Shown: positions 1 to 7,661, counted from the stretch's first letter. The stretch: 11,346 nt of DNA from Cyanothece sp. UBA12306 (GCA_003448685.1 DLXW01000294.1:1-11346); one strand, 5' to 3'. The notes: generated by a model from the sequence alone, not told the origin. A program made the numbers and translations.

Positions 1-115
1 TCATCCGACATTTTAGGTAAAGCTTTGTTTTTTAATTATAACTATTTAGCTAAGATTATTGTAGGGATTATTACAAATAATGTTTAGCAATGTAAATACT
101 AGGAAAGATCAGGCA

Positions 116-535
116 ATGGGGAAAATTATCGCAACTGTTACCATAATCAACCGCATTGACCAAGCAATGTTAGACAGAGGACTAATTACATCTGATAGTG
201 TTCGTTCCATTACCCTAGACAATGTTTTAATCGATACAGGAGCAACTACTCTGTGCTTACCTTCAGAAGCGATCGCTCAGTTAGGATTAGAATTACTCAG
301 AGAAGTACCTGTGGAAACGGCTACAGGACTCAGTAAAGCGCGTATTTTTCAAGATGCTAAGATTTCTTTATTGGGACGAGAAGGTACTTTTGACTGTTTA
401 GAGTTACCAGGAGGTAGCAGTCCCCTATTAGGTGTAATTCCTTTAGAGGCATTAGGCATTGAACTTGATCTCAAAAACCAAAAATTAGTCCTTTTACCGA
501 TGAACTCCACAGAAACCTACTTAACTATTCTCTGA
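116..535 (+). CDS. Retropepsin-like (clan AA) aspartic protease, 139 aa
   Basis: Small single-domain aspartic protease of the retroviral-pepsin fold. The active-site motif V-L-I-D-T-G-A-T lies at residues 37-44 (catalytic D40), followed by a hydrophobic strand (LCLPSEAIAQLGL). The second conserved hydrophobic-hydrophobic-Gly element is at residues 94-97 (LLGV), followed by the family-typical tail LEALGIELDLKNQKLVL. A domain of this size has one Asp, so by family knowledge it must homodimerise to form the active site. I chose the ATG at 116 because relatives typically begin M-G-K-x-I-A-T-V-T. The frame is open back to an ATG at 80 (151 aa), but the 12 extra residues do not look conserved. AGGA at 101-104 is a weak ribosome site. 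No signal peptide or membrane segment is seen, so it is probably cytoplasmic. Substrate unknown. A HIP1 octamer lies inside the gene. Confidence 0.85.
   Translation: MGKIIATVTIINRIDQAMLDRGLITSDSVRSITLDNVLIDTGATTLCLPSEAIAQLGLELLREVPVETATGLSKARIFQDAKISLLGREGTFDCLELPGGSSPLLGVIPLEALGIELDLKNQKLVLLPMNSTETYLTIL
269..276. repeat. HIP1 octamer GCGATCGC
   Basis: Perfect copy of the highly iterated cyanobacterial palindrome, inside the aspartic protease gene. Its value is taxonomic, with no gene-specific role implied. Confidence 0.9.
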
Positions 536-595
536 TCAAACAAGCATAGGCGTTAAAATAATTAGTGGAACCTAAATAACTAATATTTATTATCT

Positions 596-847
596 ATGCC
601 TCCTCGTTGGCCTCGCCTACCCGATCGCGCTGATCCCGAATATCGTCGTCTTGATGATCGCATGAACTTTGCTGTTCATGTGGGTATTTTTCTTGCTTCT
701 AATTCCGGTATTTGGTTTGTCCACAATATTAAACAGGCCGACTGGAGTTGGATTATCTGGTTTACTGGTATTTGGGGAGGAATTTTACTGTTTCATCTCC
801 TGTATATTGTAGCGATCGCTGATTATTCTGAGAAATCCCATGGCTAA
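596..847 (+). CDS. 2TM-domain small membrane protein, 83 aa
   Basis: Short membrane protein. The basic, proline-rich N-terminus (MPPRWPRLPDRADPEYRRLD) is followed by two hydrophobic helices at roughly residues 25-44 and 50-73 joined by a short loop (KQADWS), then a charged tail. The pattern fits the 2TM domain family, in which the helices form a hairpin and the N-terminal segment is amphipathic and cytoplasmic. No catalytic residues are visible and the function is unknown. No Shine-Dalgarno precedes the ATG, which is common in cyanobacteria. The last 8 bp overlap the start of the DUF3181 gene, so the two are probably translated from one mRNA and coupled. It follows the protease gene by 60 bp and may have its own promoter there, but I see no convincing one. 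Confidence 0.8.
   Translation: MPPRWPRLPDRADPEYRRLDDRMNFAVHVGIFLASNSGIWFVHNIKQADWSWIIWFTGIWGGILLFHLLYIVAIADYSEKSHG
812..819. repeat. HIP1 octamer GCGATCGC
   Basis: Perfect HIP1 palindrome near the 3' end of the 2TM gene. Confidence 0.9.
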
Positions 848-1148
848 TTCTAATACTACCCAAGCAATAGAAACACTTGCTGCAGAAATTGGTGAAAATA
901 TCTATATTGATGTGGCAAAATGGCATCTTTATCTAAGAGAAGCTCATTTACATACCACTGTCGCAGAACAAATCTATCCTCTGATAGAAAATAATGAATT
1001 AAACGAAGATGGTGTCCTATCTATTCTGCGTAAAATTCAAGTTTCTTTAGGAGGAGGAAGAATTAAAGTTTCTCTTCTCGAATTATTACCCATGCAATGT
1101 CAAATCGACTTAATTGAATTACTTGAAGAATACCAACGTAATAGATAA
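840..1148 (+). CDS. DUF3181 family protein, 102 aa
   Basis: Small soluble, mostly helical protein matching a cyanobacteria-restricted family I recall as DUF3181. The N-terminal signature A-I-E-T-L-A-A-E-I-G-E-N-I-Y-I-D-V-A-K-W-H-L-Y-L is at about residues 9-32, and an acidic helix closes the protein (LIELLEEYQ). There is no signal peptide, membrane helix or recognisable catalytic motif, and I cannot give a function. The start codon lies inside the last codons of the 2TM gene in another frame (8-bp overlap), arguing for translational coupling and a shared process, possibly at the membrane. Its length is normal for the family as I remember it. Downstream lies a 133-bp convergent gap facing the histidine kinase. 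Confidence 0.8.
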   Translation: MANSNTTQAIETLAAEIGENIYIDVAKWHLYLREAHLHTTVAEQIYPLIENNELNEDGVLSILRKIQVSLGGGRIKVSLLELLPMQCQIDLIELLEEYQRNR

Positions 1149-1281
1149 GCTAAAGCGAATTTAAAATATGTTTTAGTAAGCAAAAACAATCGATGATCAA
1201 GACCAAAACAGATGCAGATTGTAGCTTTTTGGTTAATTTCATCAATTAAGTGGCTTCAATACACAACAGCCTAAATTTTAG

Positions 1282-3573
1282 TTACATTTTATTATCTCGT
1301 TGATTATCATCACTAGACATTAAGGCATTAATTCTTTTTAATAAAAGATTAGGCTGAATTGGTTTAAGCAGATAATCATCGATTCCCCTTTGAGAGATAT
1401 CTTCCCAATCGGTGGAAGAAATTTGATGGCTCAATAAAAGAACTTTTATTGATTTAGTATTGGTGGATGCTTTGAGGGTTTCACTAATTTTATAAGCATC
1501 AGCTAAGTCCTGATCAAGAATTAGGATAGTCGGTTCAAGAAGTTCTATTTTTTTGATAGCTGTTGTACTATCCATTAACCAAATAAATTGATGATTTGCG
1601 GCGGTTAATAATTCACTAATTAATGTAGCAATTTCTTCATTACTTTCAATTAAAACAATACTTCTATTACTCATCAAATAAGATTTATCGGTTTTTGATT
1701 TTTTTGATGATTTAAGTTGTCTTTGGGGTTGATTGGGTAATCTAACAGTAAAAATTGATCCTTGTTTTAAGACTGATTCAACTTCAATAGTTCCTCCATG
1801 AAGTTCAACCAATTGTTTAGTTAAAGCTAATCCTAATCCCGTTCCTCCATAGATACGTCTGCGAGAACTTTCTAACTGTTGAAATGACTCAAATAATAGA
1901 GAGATTTGATCTTGCGCAATACCAATTCCCGTATCTTCAACTTGGAAAATAGCTTGATTAGCTTCTCGCCAAATTCGCAAAATAACCTTTCCCCCCTCAG
2001 TAGTAAATTTGAGAGCATTATTGAGTAAATGATAAAGAATTTGTTGAATTCTTTCAGAATCGGCGAAAAAATTGACATTTTGGGATTCTACTTTAAACTC
2101 TAATTCTAAGTTTATTTGCCTTTTTACAGCTTCTCCTTGTAATCTTTCATAAACATTATGAGCAACTTTTTGTAAGGAAAATTCTTGAATTGATAAAACA
2201 TATTTACCTGCTTCTAATTTAGAATATTCAAGAATTTCATTAATTATTGTTAATAAATTTTTTCCACTATCTTGAATAGTTTGTAGATATTGCATTTGTT
2301 TTTCTAAGGGTAAAGATTTACTCTCACCATACCAATGTAATAAAGTTGCTGATAAGCCAATAATACAAGTTAGAGGAGTTCTTAATTCGTGGCTCATATT
2401 ACCCAAAAATTCGCTTTTTGAGTGGTTGGCTGCTTGGGATGCTACTAAAGTATCCCTAAGTTCTTGAGTCCTGGCAATAACTCGTTGTTCAAAAGTATTT
2501 TTTTGTTCTTGAACTTGGGCATATAATTGTGCTTGATAAATAGCTACAGCTAAGTGTTCGCCAATTTGACCTAAAAAATTCTTTTCACTATTAAACCACT
2601 CTCGTTTTTTAAAACATTGATGAGCAATCAACAAACCCCAAAGGTTTTCATTGATTACAATAGGAGCAATTAATTTAGCCTTAATCCAATATTTTTCTAA
2701 AAATTTTATTAAACAAAATGATGAAGAATAAGCGGTTTCTATATCTTCAATGGCTACAATAGATCCTTGACGATATTTTTCTTGATAGTGGGGAATACGC
2801 TCAAAACAATTATCTTCAGCCACAACATTTAATAGAGATGGAATACTTTGAGAAACTCTCGATTCATAAGTAACATATCCTCGTCTTATAGATGATTTAA
2901 AATGCTTAGAATTAGAAGCATTTCCTTGTTCAAATTCATAAATCACTAAGCGATCAACTTGAAGAAAACTTCTGAGTTCTCGAACAGCTGTTTGAAGAAT
3001 AGAAGATAAATCTAAACTTTGGCGAATTTGAGCAATAACTTGGTTGAGTAATTTTTCCTGGGCAATTTGTTGCCTTAAGGCATCTTCTACCGGTTGACAA
3101 ACTGCAGCATTGGTATAGCGTTTTTGCGACTCTACTAAAGAGTCTGCTGCTAAAATATTGACTAATTTATTAATTAAAAAGTTTTGTACAGGACTAATTA
3201 ATAAAGATTGATGATTAGAGAAAGAACTAAGCTTATCTCGAGTTACTGAAGTTGGCGGCAGATTTTGTCTTAAGTAGTCAATAAAATCAGCGATAACTTC
3301 AAGATCCCAACTAATACTAACTCGATAGCATAAAGTATTTGTGTCGAATATTGCTCGCAATAAGGCACTAAATTCAGAAGATAATAATAAAGAAAATTTT
3401 TCTTTAGTTAAAGGAGCTTTAGCATTGGGTATTTCAGATAAAATTTCTGCTTGAGTGATTAAAATACCTTCATTGTCTCCCATTGCTACAAGCTGTCGCC
3501 ACAGAGAGCATAATTCTTCGAAGATACTTATTGGTAAGTTTCGACGTAAGATGGAGTCTTGAAAACGAGTCAT
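1282..3573 (-). CDS. Hybrid sensor histidine kinase (GAF-HisKA-HATPase-REC), candidate cyanobacteriochrome
   Basis: A 763-aa cytoplasmic hybrid kinase with no membrane helices. Residues 1-160 are an N-terminal region I cannot assign to a named domain. A GAF domain (about 175-350) resembles phytochrome/cyanobacteriochrome GAFs, with VDRLVIYEF at 206-214, D254-N-C256-F257 and LWGLLIAHQC at 311-320. A helical linker (350-385) leads to HisKA with phospho-acceptor H395 in SHELRTP. The ATPase domain has an N-box (N518/N519), DTGIGI from 547, FESF at 561 and GGTGLGLAL at 576-584, all intact. The C-terminal receiver (638-755) keeps phospho-acceptor D687, S715 and K737. Its acidic pocket is E643-S644 instead of two acids, so its phosphorylation is uncertain. 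Cys residues sit at both chromophore-binding positions of DXCF cyanobacteriochromes (C256, C287), suggesting light sensing. No Shine-Dalgarno precedes the ATG. No separate response regulator gene is adjacent. Divergent from cobN. Confidence 0.93.
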   Translation of the reverse strand: MTRFQDSILRRNLPISIFEELCSLWRQLVAMGDNEGILITQAEILSEIPNAKAPLTKEKFSLLLSSEFSALLRAIFDTNTLCYRVSISWDLEVIADFIDYLRQNLPPTSVTRDKLSSFSNHQSLLISPVQNFLINKLVNILAADSLVESQKRYTNAAVCQPVEDALRQQIAQEKLLNQVIAQIRQSLDLSSILQTAVRELRSFLQVDRLVIYEFEQGNASNSKHFKSSIRRGYVTYESRVSQSIPSLLNVVAEDNCFERIPHYQEKYRQGSIVAIEDIETAYSSSFCLIKFLEKYWIKAKLIAPIVINENLWGLLIAHQCFKKREWFNSEKNFLGQIGEHLAVAIYQAQLYAQVQEQKNTFEQRVIARTQELRDTLVASQAANHSKSEFLGNMSHELRTPLTCIIGLSATLLHWYGESKSLPLEKQMQYLQTIQDSGKNLLTIINEILEYSKLEAGKYVLSIQEFSLQKVAHNVYERLQGEAVKRQINLELEFKVESQNVNFFADSERIQQILYHLLNNALKFTTEGGKVILRIWREANQAIFQVEDTGIGIAQDQISLLFESFQQLESSRRRIYGGTGLGLALTKQLVELHGGTIEVESVLKQGSIFTVRLPNQPQRQLKSSKKSKTDKSYLMSNRSIVLIESNEEIATLISELLTAANHQFIWLMDSTTAIKKIELLEPTILILDQDLADAYKISETLKASTNTKSIKVLLLSHQISSTDWEDISQRGIDDYLLKPIQPNLLLKRINALMSSDDNQRDNKM

Positions 3574-3595
3574 TATTTTGGAGACGGCTAAGATA

Positions 3596-3609
3596 CAAGT
3601 CAGAAGTCA
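3596..3609. repeat. Heptamer tandem repeat (AAGTCAG-like), copy 1
   Basis: The 14-mer CAAGTCAGAAGTCA contains nearly two AAGTCAG heptamers and recurs exactly at 11324-11337. Its form is that of short tandemly repeated heptamers known from cyanobacterial intergenic DNA. Confidence 0.55.
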
Positions 3610-3737
3610 AACTGTTCTGGTTAATGTTGATAAACTTAATGAGTAGATCTCACTAAAATGAGAAACGCTGTACAATCTTTGATCTAGGATCTCTTTAATT
3701 TCCTAAACTATGGCAAAATCTAATAATCTTTAAAGAT

Positions 3738-3743
3738 AAGGAG
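3738..3743 (+). promoter_or_regulatory. Ribosome binding site of cobN (AAGGAG)
   Basis: A strong Shine-Dalgarno AAGGAG lies 5 nt before the ATG at 3749 and fixes the cobN start. It is the clearest ribosome site in the window; most other genes here have weak or none. Confidence 0.8.
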
Positions 3744-3748
3744 TTTGA

Positions 3749-6700
3749 ATGCACCGAATTGCTGCTACCCCAGGAGGTTGGAATCCTAATGAAGAGGGTG
3801 TGATCTTTGTTGAACAAAGTCCAGCTTCAATTGTTTTGTTAACAGCTGCAGATACGGATATCCAAACCCTAGCTGCTGCGATTAGTCATTTACCAAACAC
3901 TTTTCCCTCAATTAGGGCTGTTAATCTCCTACAATTGCAACAACAACTCAGCATTGATACCTATGCTGAAACCGTATTATCTCAAGCAAAAGTAATTATT
4001 TTGCGCTTATTAGGGGGACGTTCCTATTGGTCCTATGGGTTAGAAGTAATCAAAGAAATTGCACAATCTGCTAATATTTCTCTTTTCATTTTACCAGGGG
4101 ATGACCGTCTTGATCCTGAACTGCTGAGTCATTCCACGGTTCCTTTGTCTAAATCTCATCAATTATGGCGTTATTTAACCGAAGGTGGCTTAGAAAACTG
4201 GCTTAATGCCTTAAAATTTATTTCAGATCTTGATTGGGGGACTTCTTATAACCCTCCTTTACCTAAAATTGTTCCTGATTTTGGTATTTATTTACCTTCG
4301 ATATCTACGACAATAACTGATAAATTAAATAAAAATTTAGTCTTACTTTTCTATCGTTCCCATTATTTAGCAGGTAATTTAAAACCTATTGATTACCTTT
4401 GTCAAAGCTTAGGCAAAAGAGGATTAAATACAGTGGGGATTTTTGTTTCATCACTGCGAGATTTGGAAGTACAAGAGCAACTAATATCCTATTGTAAAAA
4501 TTTTTCGGAAAATGAAATAAAACTTATCCTCAATACCACCAGTTTTTCTTTGGCTAAAATCAATGATGATTCTGGAGTAATCAATAATCTAAATTTGTGG
4601 AAAACTTTGAACATTCCTGTCTTACAAGTAATTTTAAGTGGAGGTACTTTTGAACAATGGAAATCGAGTTTTCAAGGATTAAATCCTCGTGATGTGGCGA
4701 TGAATGTTGCCCTTCCTGAAGTAGATGGAAGAATCATTACTCGTGCCGTTTCTTTTAAGTCAGTTCAAACCTGGAATCAGGACTTAGAAACTGATGTTAT
4801 TATTTACGAACCTGTAACAGATCGTATTGATTTTGTTGCTGATTTAGCTACCAATTGGATAGGCTTAAAAAATACTCCAATTCCTGAAAGAAAAATTGCT
4901 TTGATCCTAGCTAATTATCCTAACAAAAATGGAAGAATTGCCAATGGTGTTGGTTTAGATACTCCTGCTAGTTGTCTAGAAATTCTTCACGCTTTAAAAT
5001 CTTCTGGCTATAATATTACAGACATTCCAGAAACAGGAGATGAACTTATTCAAAGATTAACAACTGGAATTACTAATGATCCTGAATCTCAAGAATTAAG
5101 TCCGATTTATCAATCCCTCTCTTACTCCCAATATGAGCAGTATTTTCAAACCTTACCTCTTCCAGTTCAAAGTCAAATTAGTGAGCGTTGGGGTCATTTA
5201 TTTTCAGCTAACTGCACTCAATCTTTTCCCATATCTGGTATACAATTAGGTAATATTTTTATTGGTATTCAACCTTCTAGAGGTTACGATCTAGATCCTA
5301 GTTTAAATTACCACGCACCTGACTTAGAACCAACTCCCCATTATTTAGCTTATTATTATTGGTTAAAACATCATTTTAATGCCTCAGCAATTATTCATTT
5401 AGGTAAACATGGGAACCTAGAATGGTTACCAGGAAAAAGTCTAGCCTTATCTTCTAATTGTTATCCAGAAATTGCTCTGGAAACTATTCCTAATTTTTAT
5501 CCTTTTATTGTTAATGATCCAGGAGAAGGTTCCCAAGCTAAACGTCGTTCTCATGCAGTTATTTTAGATCATCTAACTCCTCCTTTAACTCGCGCTGAAC
5601 TCTATGGCGATCTAGAAAAACTAGAAGGCCTAATTGATGAATATTATGAGGCTCAAACTTTAGATCCTTCTCGTCTAAAATTGATTAGCGATCGCATTAC
5701 TCAACTGGTTAACCAAACTCAGCTTAATCAAGATTTAGGAATTGAACTCAATAGCGATAGTTTAGCTCAATTTTTAACTGTAGCTGATGGCTACTTATGT
5801 GAACTAAAAGAAGCTCAAATTCGAGACGGGTTACATATTTTTGGTAAGTGTCCTCCACTTCCTCAATTAAAAGATTTAATCCTCGCTATTGCCCGTTATC
5901 CTAGTTTTGATCGCCTGGGATTAACAACTGCGATCGCCCAAGATTTACACCTTGATTTTCATCCCCTCACTACTCCCCCAAATACTCCTTTTTCTTTACC
6001 AAAACTTCTGAGTCAAGGGGGATTAAAAATAGATTATATTGGTGAAAAATTAAGCCAATGCCGTACTATTGGACAAGCGATAGAAGTCCTGGAAAATTAC
6101 GCTAGTGAACTGATAGAAACTCTGATTTCTCATCCACAAACTCCTATTAATTGTCCTCTACCAGCAACCCAAAAAGAACTCCATTGGATAGAAAATCACC
6201 TTCTCCCTTCTCTATTGCAAACCCCCCAGGAAATTATTAATCTACTTAAGGGACTCGATGGCCAATATGTTCCCAGTGGCCCGGCTGGAGCGCCCACTAG
6301 AGGCAGGCCAGAAGTGCTACCAACTGGACGTAATTTCTATTCGGTGGATATCCGCGCCATACCCACCCCAACGGCTTGGGACGTGGGAAGAAAGGCCGCA
6401 GAAGCAGTAATTGAACGTTATACTCAAGAAAATGGGGAATATCCGAAAACTTTAGCTATTTCTATTTGGGGAACTTCTACCATGCGAACTGGAGGAGATG
6501 ATGTGGCGCAAGTGCTGGCTTTATTGGGAGTTCAACCTATTTGGGATGGAATGTCTCGTCGGGTAGTTGGCTATGAAATCCTTACCCCATCAGCGTTAGG
6601 ACGACCCCGTGTCGATGTGACTATTCGGGTATCTGGCTTTTTTAGGGACAGCTTCCCCAATCTACTACAACTATTATATAATGCGATAAATGAAGTGTCA

Positions 6701-7525
6701 AGCCTAAACGAAGAAAAAGAAATTAACCCTTTAGCTGCCCAAGTTCAGGCAGAACAGGCATTATGGCAGCAAAAAGGATTAACAGAAGAAGAAGCCAAAC
6801 TAAAGGCAACCTATAGAATTTTTGGTTCAAAACCTGGGGCTTATGGTGCAGGTTTACAGGGATTAATTGAAGCTCAAAACTGGAAAGATGACAATGATTT
6901 AGCAACAGCTTATTTGAATTGGAGTTGCTATGCTTATGATAAAAATGGCATGGGACATCCAGTCCTTGAAGTTTTTAAAAACCGCTTACAATCTTTACAA
7001 ATTGTTTTGCATAATCAAGATAATAGGGAACATGATTTATTAGACTCCGATGATTATTATCAATTTCAAGGAGGTTTAACTGCTGCTGTTCGTTCTTTAA
7101 CTGGAAAAAATCCTGAGACATATTTTGGTGATAATTCGCTTGTAGGAAATCCCAAAGTTAGGTTACTTAAAGAAGAAATCGCCAGAGTATATCGTTCCCG
7201 TGTGGTTAATCCTAAATGGATAGAGGGTGTAATGCGTCATGGCTATAAAGGGGCGTTTGAAATGGCAGCAACAGTTGATTATTTATTCGCTTACGATGCT
7301 ACAGCAAACTGTGTAGAAGATTTCATGTATCAAGGAGTAGCCGAAGCTTACTTATTTGCTGAAAAAGTTCAACAATTTAATTATCAAAAAAATCCTTGGG
7401 CATTACGAGATATGGCAGAAAGATTATTAGAAGCAAATCAACGAGGTTTATGGCAGGAAGTTGATCAAAAAACTTTGGACAAATTACGAGATCTTGTTCA
7501 TCATGCAGAAGGGGCGATCGAATAA
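3749..7525 (+). CDS. cobN: Cobaltochelatase large subunit CobN
   Basis: A 1258-aa H-type chelatase subunit that binds the corrin substrate and inserts Co2+ during cobalamin (in cyanobacteria, usually pseudocobalamin) synthesis, driven by AAA+ partner subunits. Those partners are absent here; in cyanobacteria ChlI/ChlD have been proposed to serve. The N-terminus MHRIAATPGGWNP is typical of cyanobacterial CobN and unlike ChlH. Conserved blocks: HLGKHGNLEWLPGK at 550-563; GEGSQAKRRSHAVILDHL from 592; the family signature GPAGAPTRGRPEVLPTGRN at 844-862; and IWGTSTMRTGGDD around 906-918. The length is normal for the family and the frame is intact. AAGGAG 5 nt upstream fixes the start. The protein should be soluble. 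Two HIP1 octamers are internal. The last 38 bp, coding for RDLVHHAEGAIE-stop, recur downstream at the end of the next gene. Confidence 0.95.
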   Translation: MHRIAATPGGWNPNEEGVIFVEQSPASIVLLTAADTDIQTLAAAISHLPNTFPSIRAVNLLQLQQQLSIDTYAETVLSQAKVIILRLLGGRSYWSYGLEVIKEIAQSANISLFILPGDDRLDPELLSHSTVPLSKSHQLWRYLTEGGLENWLNALKFISDLDWGTSYNPPLPKIVPDFGIYLPSISTTITDKLNKNLVLLFYRSHYLAGNLKPIDYLCQSLGKRGLNTVGIFVSSLRDLEVQEQLISYCKNFSENEIKLILNTTSFSLAKINDDSGVINNLNLWKTLNIPVLQVILSGGTFEQWKSSFQGLNPRDVAMNVALPEVDGRIITRAVSFKSVQTWNQDLETDVIIYEPVTDRIDFVADLATNWIGLKNTPIPERKIALILANYPNKNGRIANGVGLDTPASCLEILHALKSSGYNITDIPETGDELIQRLTTGITNDPESQELSPIYQSLSYSQYEQYFQTLPLPVQSQISERWGHLFSANCTQSFPISGIQLGNIFIGIQPSRGYDLDPSLNYHAPDLEPTPHYLAYYYWLKHHFNASAIIHLGKHGNLEWLPGKSLALSSNCYPEIALETIPNFYPFIVNDPGEGSQAKRRSHAVILDHLTPPLTRAELYGDLEKLEGLIDEYYEAQTLDPSRLKLISDRITQLVNQTQLNQDLGIELNSDSLAQFLTVADGYLCELKEAQIRDGLHIFGKCPPLPQLKDLILAIARYPSFDRLGLTTAIAQDLHLDFHPLTTPPNTPFSLPKLLSQGGLKIDYIGEKLSQCRTIGQAIEVLENYASELIETLISHPQTPINCPLPATQKELHWIENHLLPSLLQTPQEIINLLKGLDGQYVPSGPAGAPTRGRPEVLPTGRNFYSVDIRAIPTPTAWDVGRKAAEAVIERYTQENGEYPKTLAISIWGTSTMRTGGDDVAQVLALLGVQPIWDGMSRRVVGYEILTPSALGRPRVDVTIRVSGFFRDSFPNLLQLLYNAINEVSSLNEEKEINPLAAQVQAEQALWQQKGLTEEEAKLKATYRIFGSKPGAYGAGLQGLIEAQNWKDDNDLATAYLNWSCYAYDKNGMGHPVLEVFKNRLQSLQIVLHNQDNREHDLLDSDDYYQFQGGLTAAVRSLTGKNPETYFGDNSLVGNPKVRLLKEEIARVYRSRVVNPKWIEGVMRHGYKGAFEMAATVDYLFAYDATANCVEDFMYQGVAEAYLFAEKVQQFNYQKNPWALRDMAERLLEANQRGLWQEVDQKTLDKLRDLVHHAEGAIE
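5688..5695. repeat. HIP1 octamer GCGATCGC
   Basis: Perfect HIP1 palindrome within cobN. Confidence 0.9.
5930..5937. repeat. HIP1 octamer GCGATCGC
   Basis: Perfect HIP1 palindrome within cobN, second copy in the gene. Confidence 0.9.
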
Positions 7526-7538
7526 TTTTATTCAAAAT
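7488..7538 (+). repeat. 51-bp direct repeat, left copy (3' end of cobN)
   Basis: Spans the last 38 bp of cobN including the TAA, plus 13 bp after it. Aligned ungapped at a 553-bp offset with 8041-8091, it has 43 of 51 identical bases. Identity falls to near random directly outside both edges (4/17 on the left, 3/10 on the right), so the block is sharply bounded. It includes GCAGAAGGGGCGATCGAATA near the cobN stop and ends with a perfect TATTCAAAAT shared with the other copy. Confidence 0.85.
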
Positions 7539-7594
7539 ATTTGCACTATAATTGAAAAATATCCTGAAAATTTTGACTTTTTATTACAAAATGA

Positions 7595-7622
7595 TTGACT
7601 ACATAGAAAATGTCAGTATAAT
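7595..7622 (+). promoter_or_regulatory. Near-consensus sigma70 promoter for the orphan/SLOG/Uma2 unit
   Basis: TTGACT (7595-7600) and a perfect TATAAT (7617-7622) are separated by 16 bp. Transcription would start near 7629, leaving a leader of about 95 nt before the ATG at 7725. It lies between the two copies of the 51-bp repeat, so the downstream genes have a start independent of cobN. It is the best-matching promoter in the window. Confidence 0.6.
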
Positions 7623-7642
7623 GAATATTTATGTTGTTTAAA

Positions 7643-7661
7643 GCTCTTATTCGAGCATAAG
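7643..7661 (+). other. Small hairpin in the leader of the orphan gene
   Basis: Two mutually exclusive short stems are possible. One is GCTC/GAGC (7643-7656) around TTATTC; the other is CTTAT/ATAAG (7646-7661) around TCGAGC. The U-rich DNA after it is not a clean tract. It could be a weak terminator for cobN read-through or a leader structure; both readings are guesses. Confidence 0.2.

Larger units (their letters stand above)
3574..3748. promoter_or_regulatory. Divergent intergenic region between kinase and cobN
   Basis: This 175-bp region must hold the promoters of both divergent genes. Visible elements are a TACAAT hexamer at 3671-3676 without a good -35, a small hairpin TCTCA-CTAAAA-TGAGA at 3648-3663, and three GATCT words (3646, 3681, 3688), the first inside an AGATCT palindrome. 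A heptamer direct repeat lies at 3596-3609. No B12-box (GCCACTG-like) or other cobalamin riboswitch core is visible. The operator reading is speculative. Confidence 0.35.

Noticed and set aside
80..115. Upstream ATG at 80 as the start of the aspartic protease
   Set aside because: The extra 12 residues are polar and unlike the family, whose members usually start at the M-G-K found at 116. It cannot be excluded.
1202..1233. Hairpin ACCAAAA...TTTTGGT in the convergent gap as a bidirectional terminator
   Set aside because: The stem is only 7 bp, AT-rich, with an 18-nt loop, and the T-run lies inside the stem rather than after it. A second AT hairpin at 1233-1249 is equally weak.
1872..2078. Second open frame inside the kinase gene on the same strand
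   Set aside because: It is an out-of-frame shadow of the conserved HATPase region with low-complexity hydrophobic translation and no ribosome site.
3574..3748. Cobalamin riboswitch before cobN
   Set aside because: No B12-box-like GCCACTG core or long structured leader is visible in the 175-bp gap; the leader would be too short for a full aptamer plus expression platform.
3749..7525. Magnesium chelatase ChlH instead of CobN
   Set aside because: The N-terminus MHRIAATPGGWNP, the length of 1258 aa and the GPAGAPTRGRPEVLPTGRN block fit CobN; ChlH has a different N-terminus and is usually longer.
7591..7641. Sixteen-codon ORF starting at ATG 7591
   Set aside because: It overlaps the predicted -35/-10 promoter, has no ribosome site and is far too short to support.
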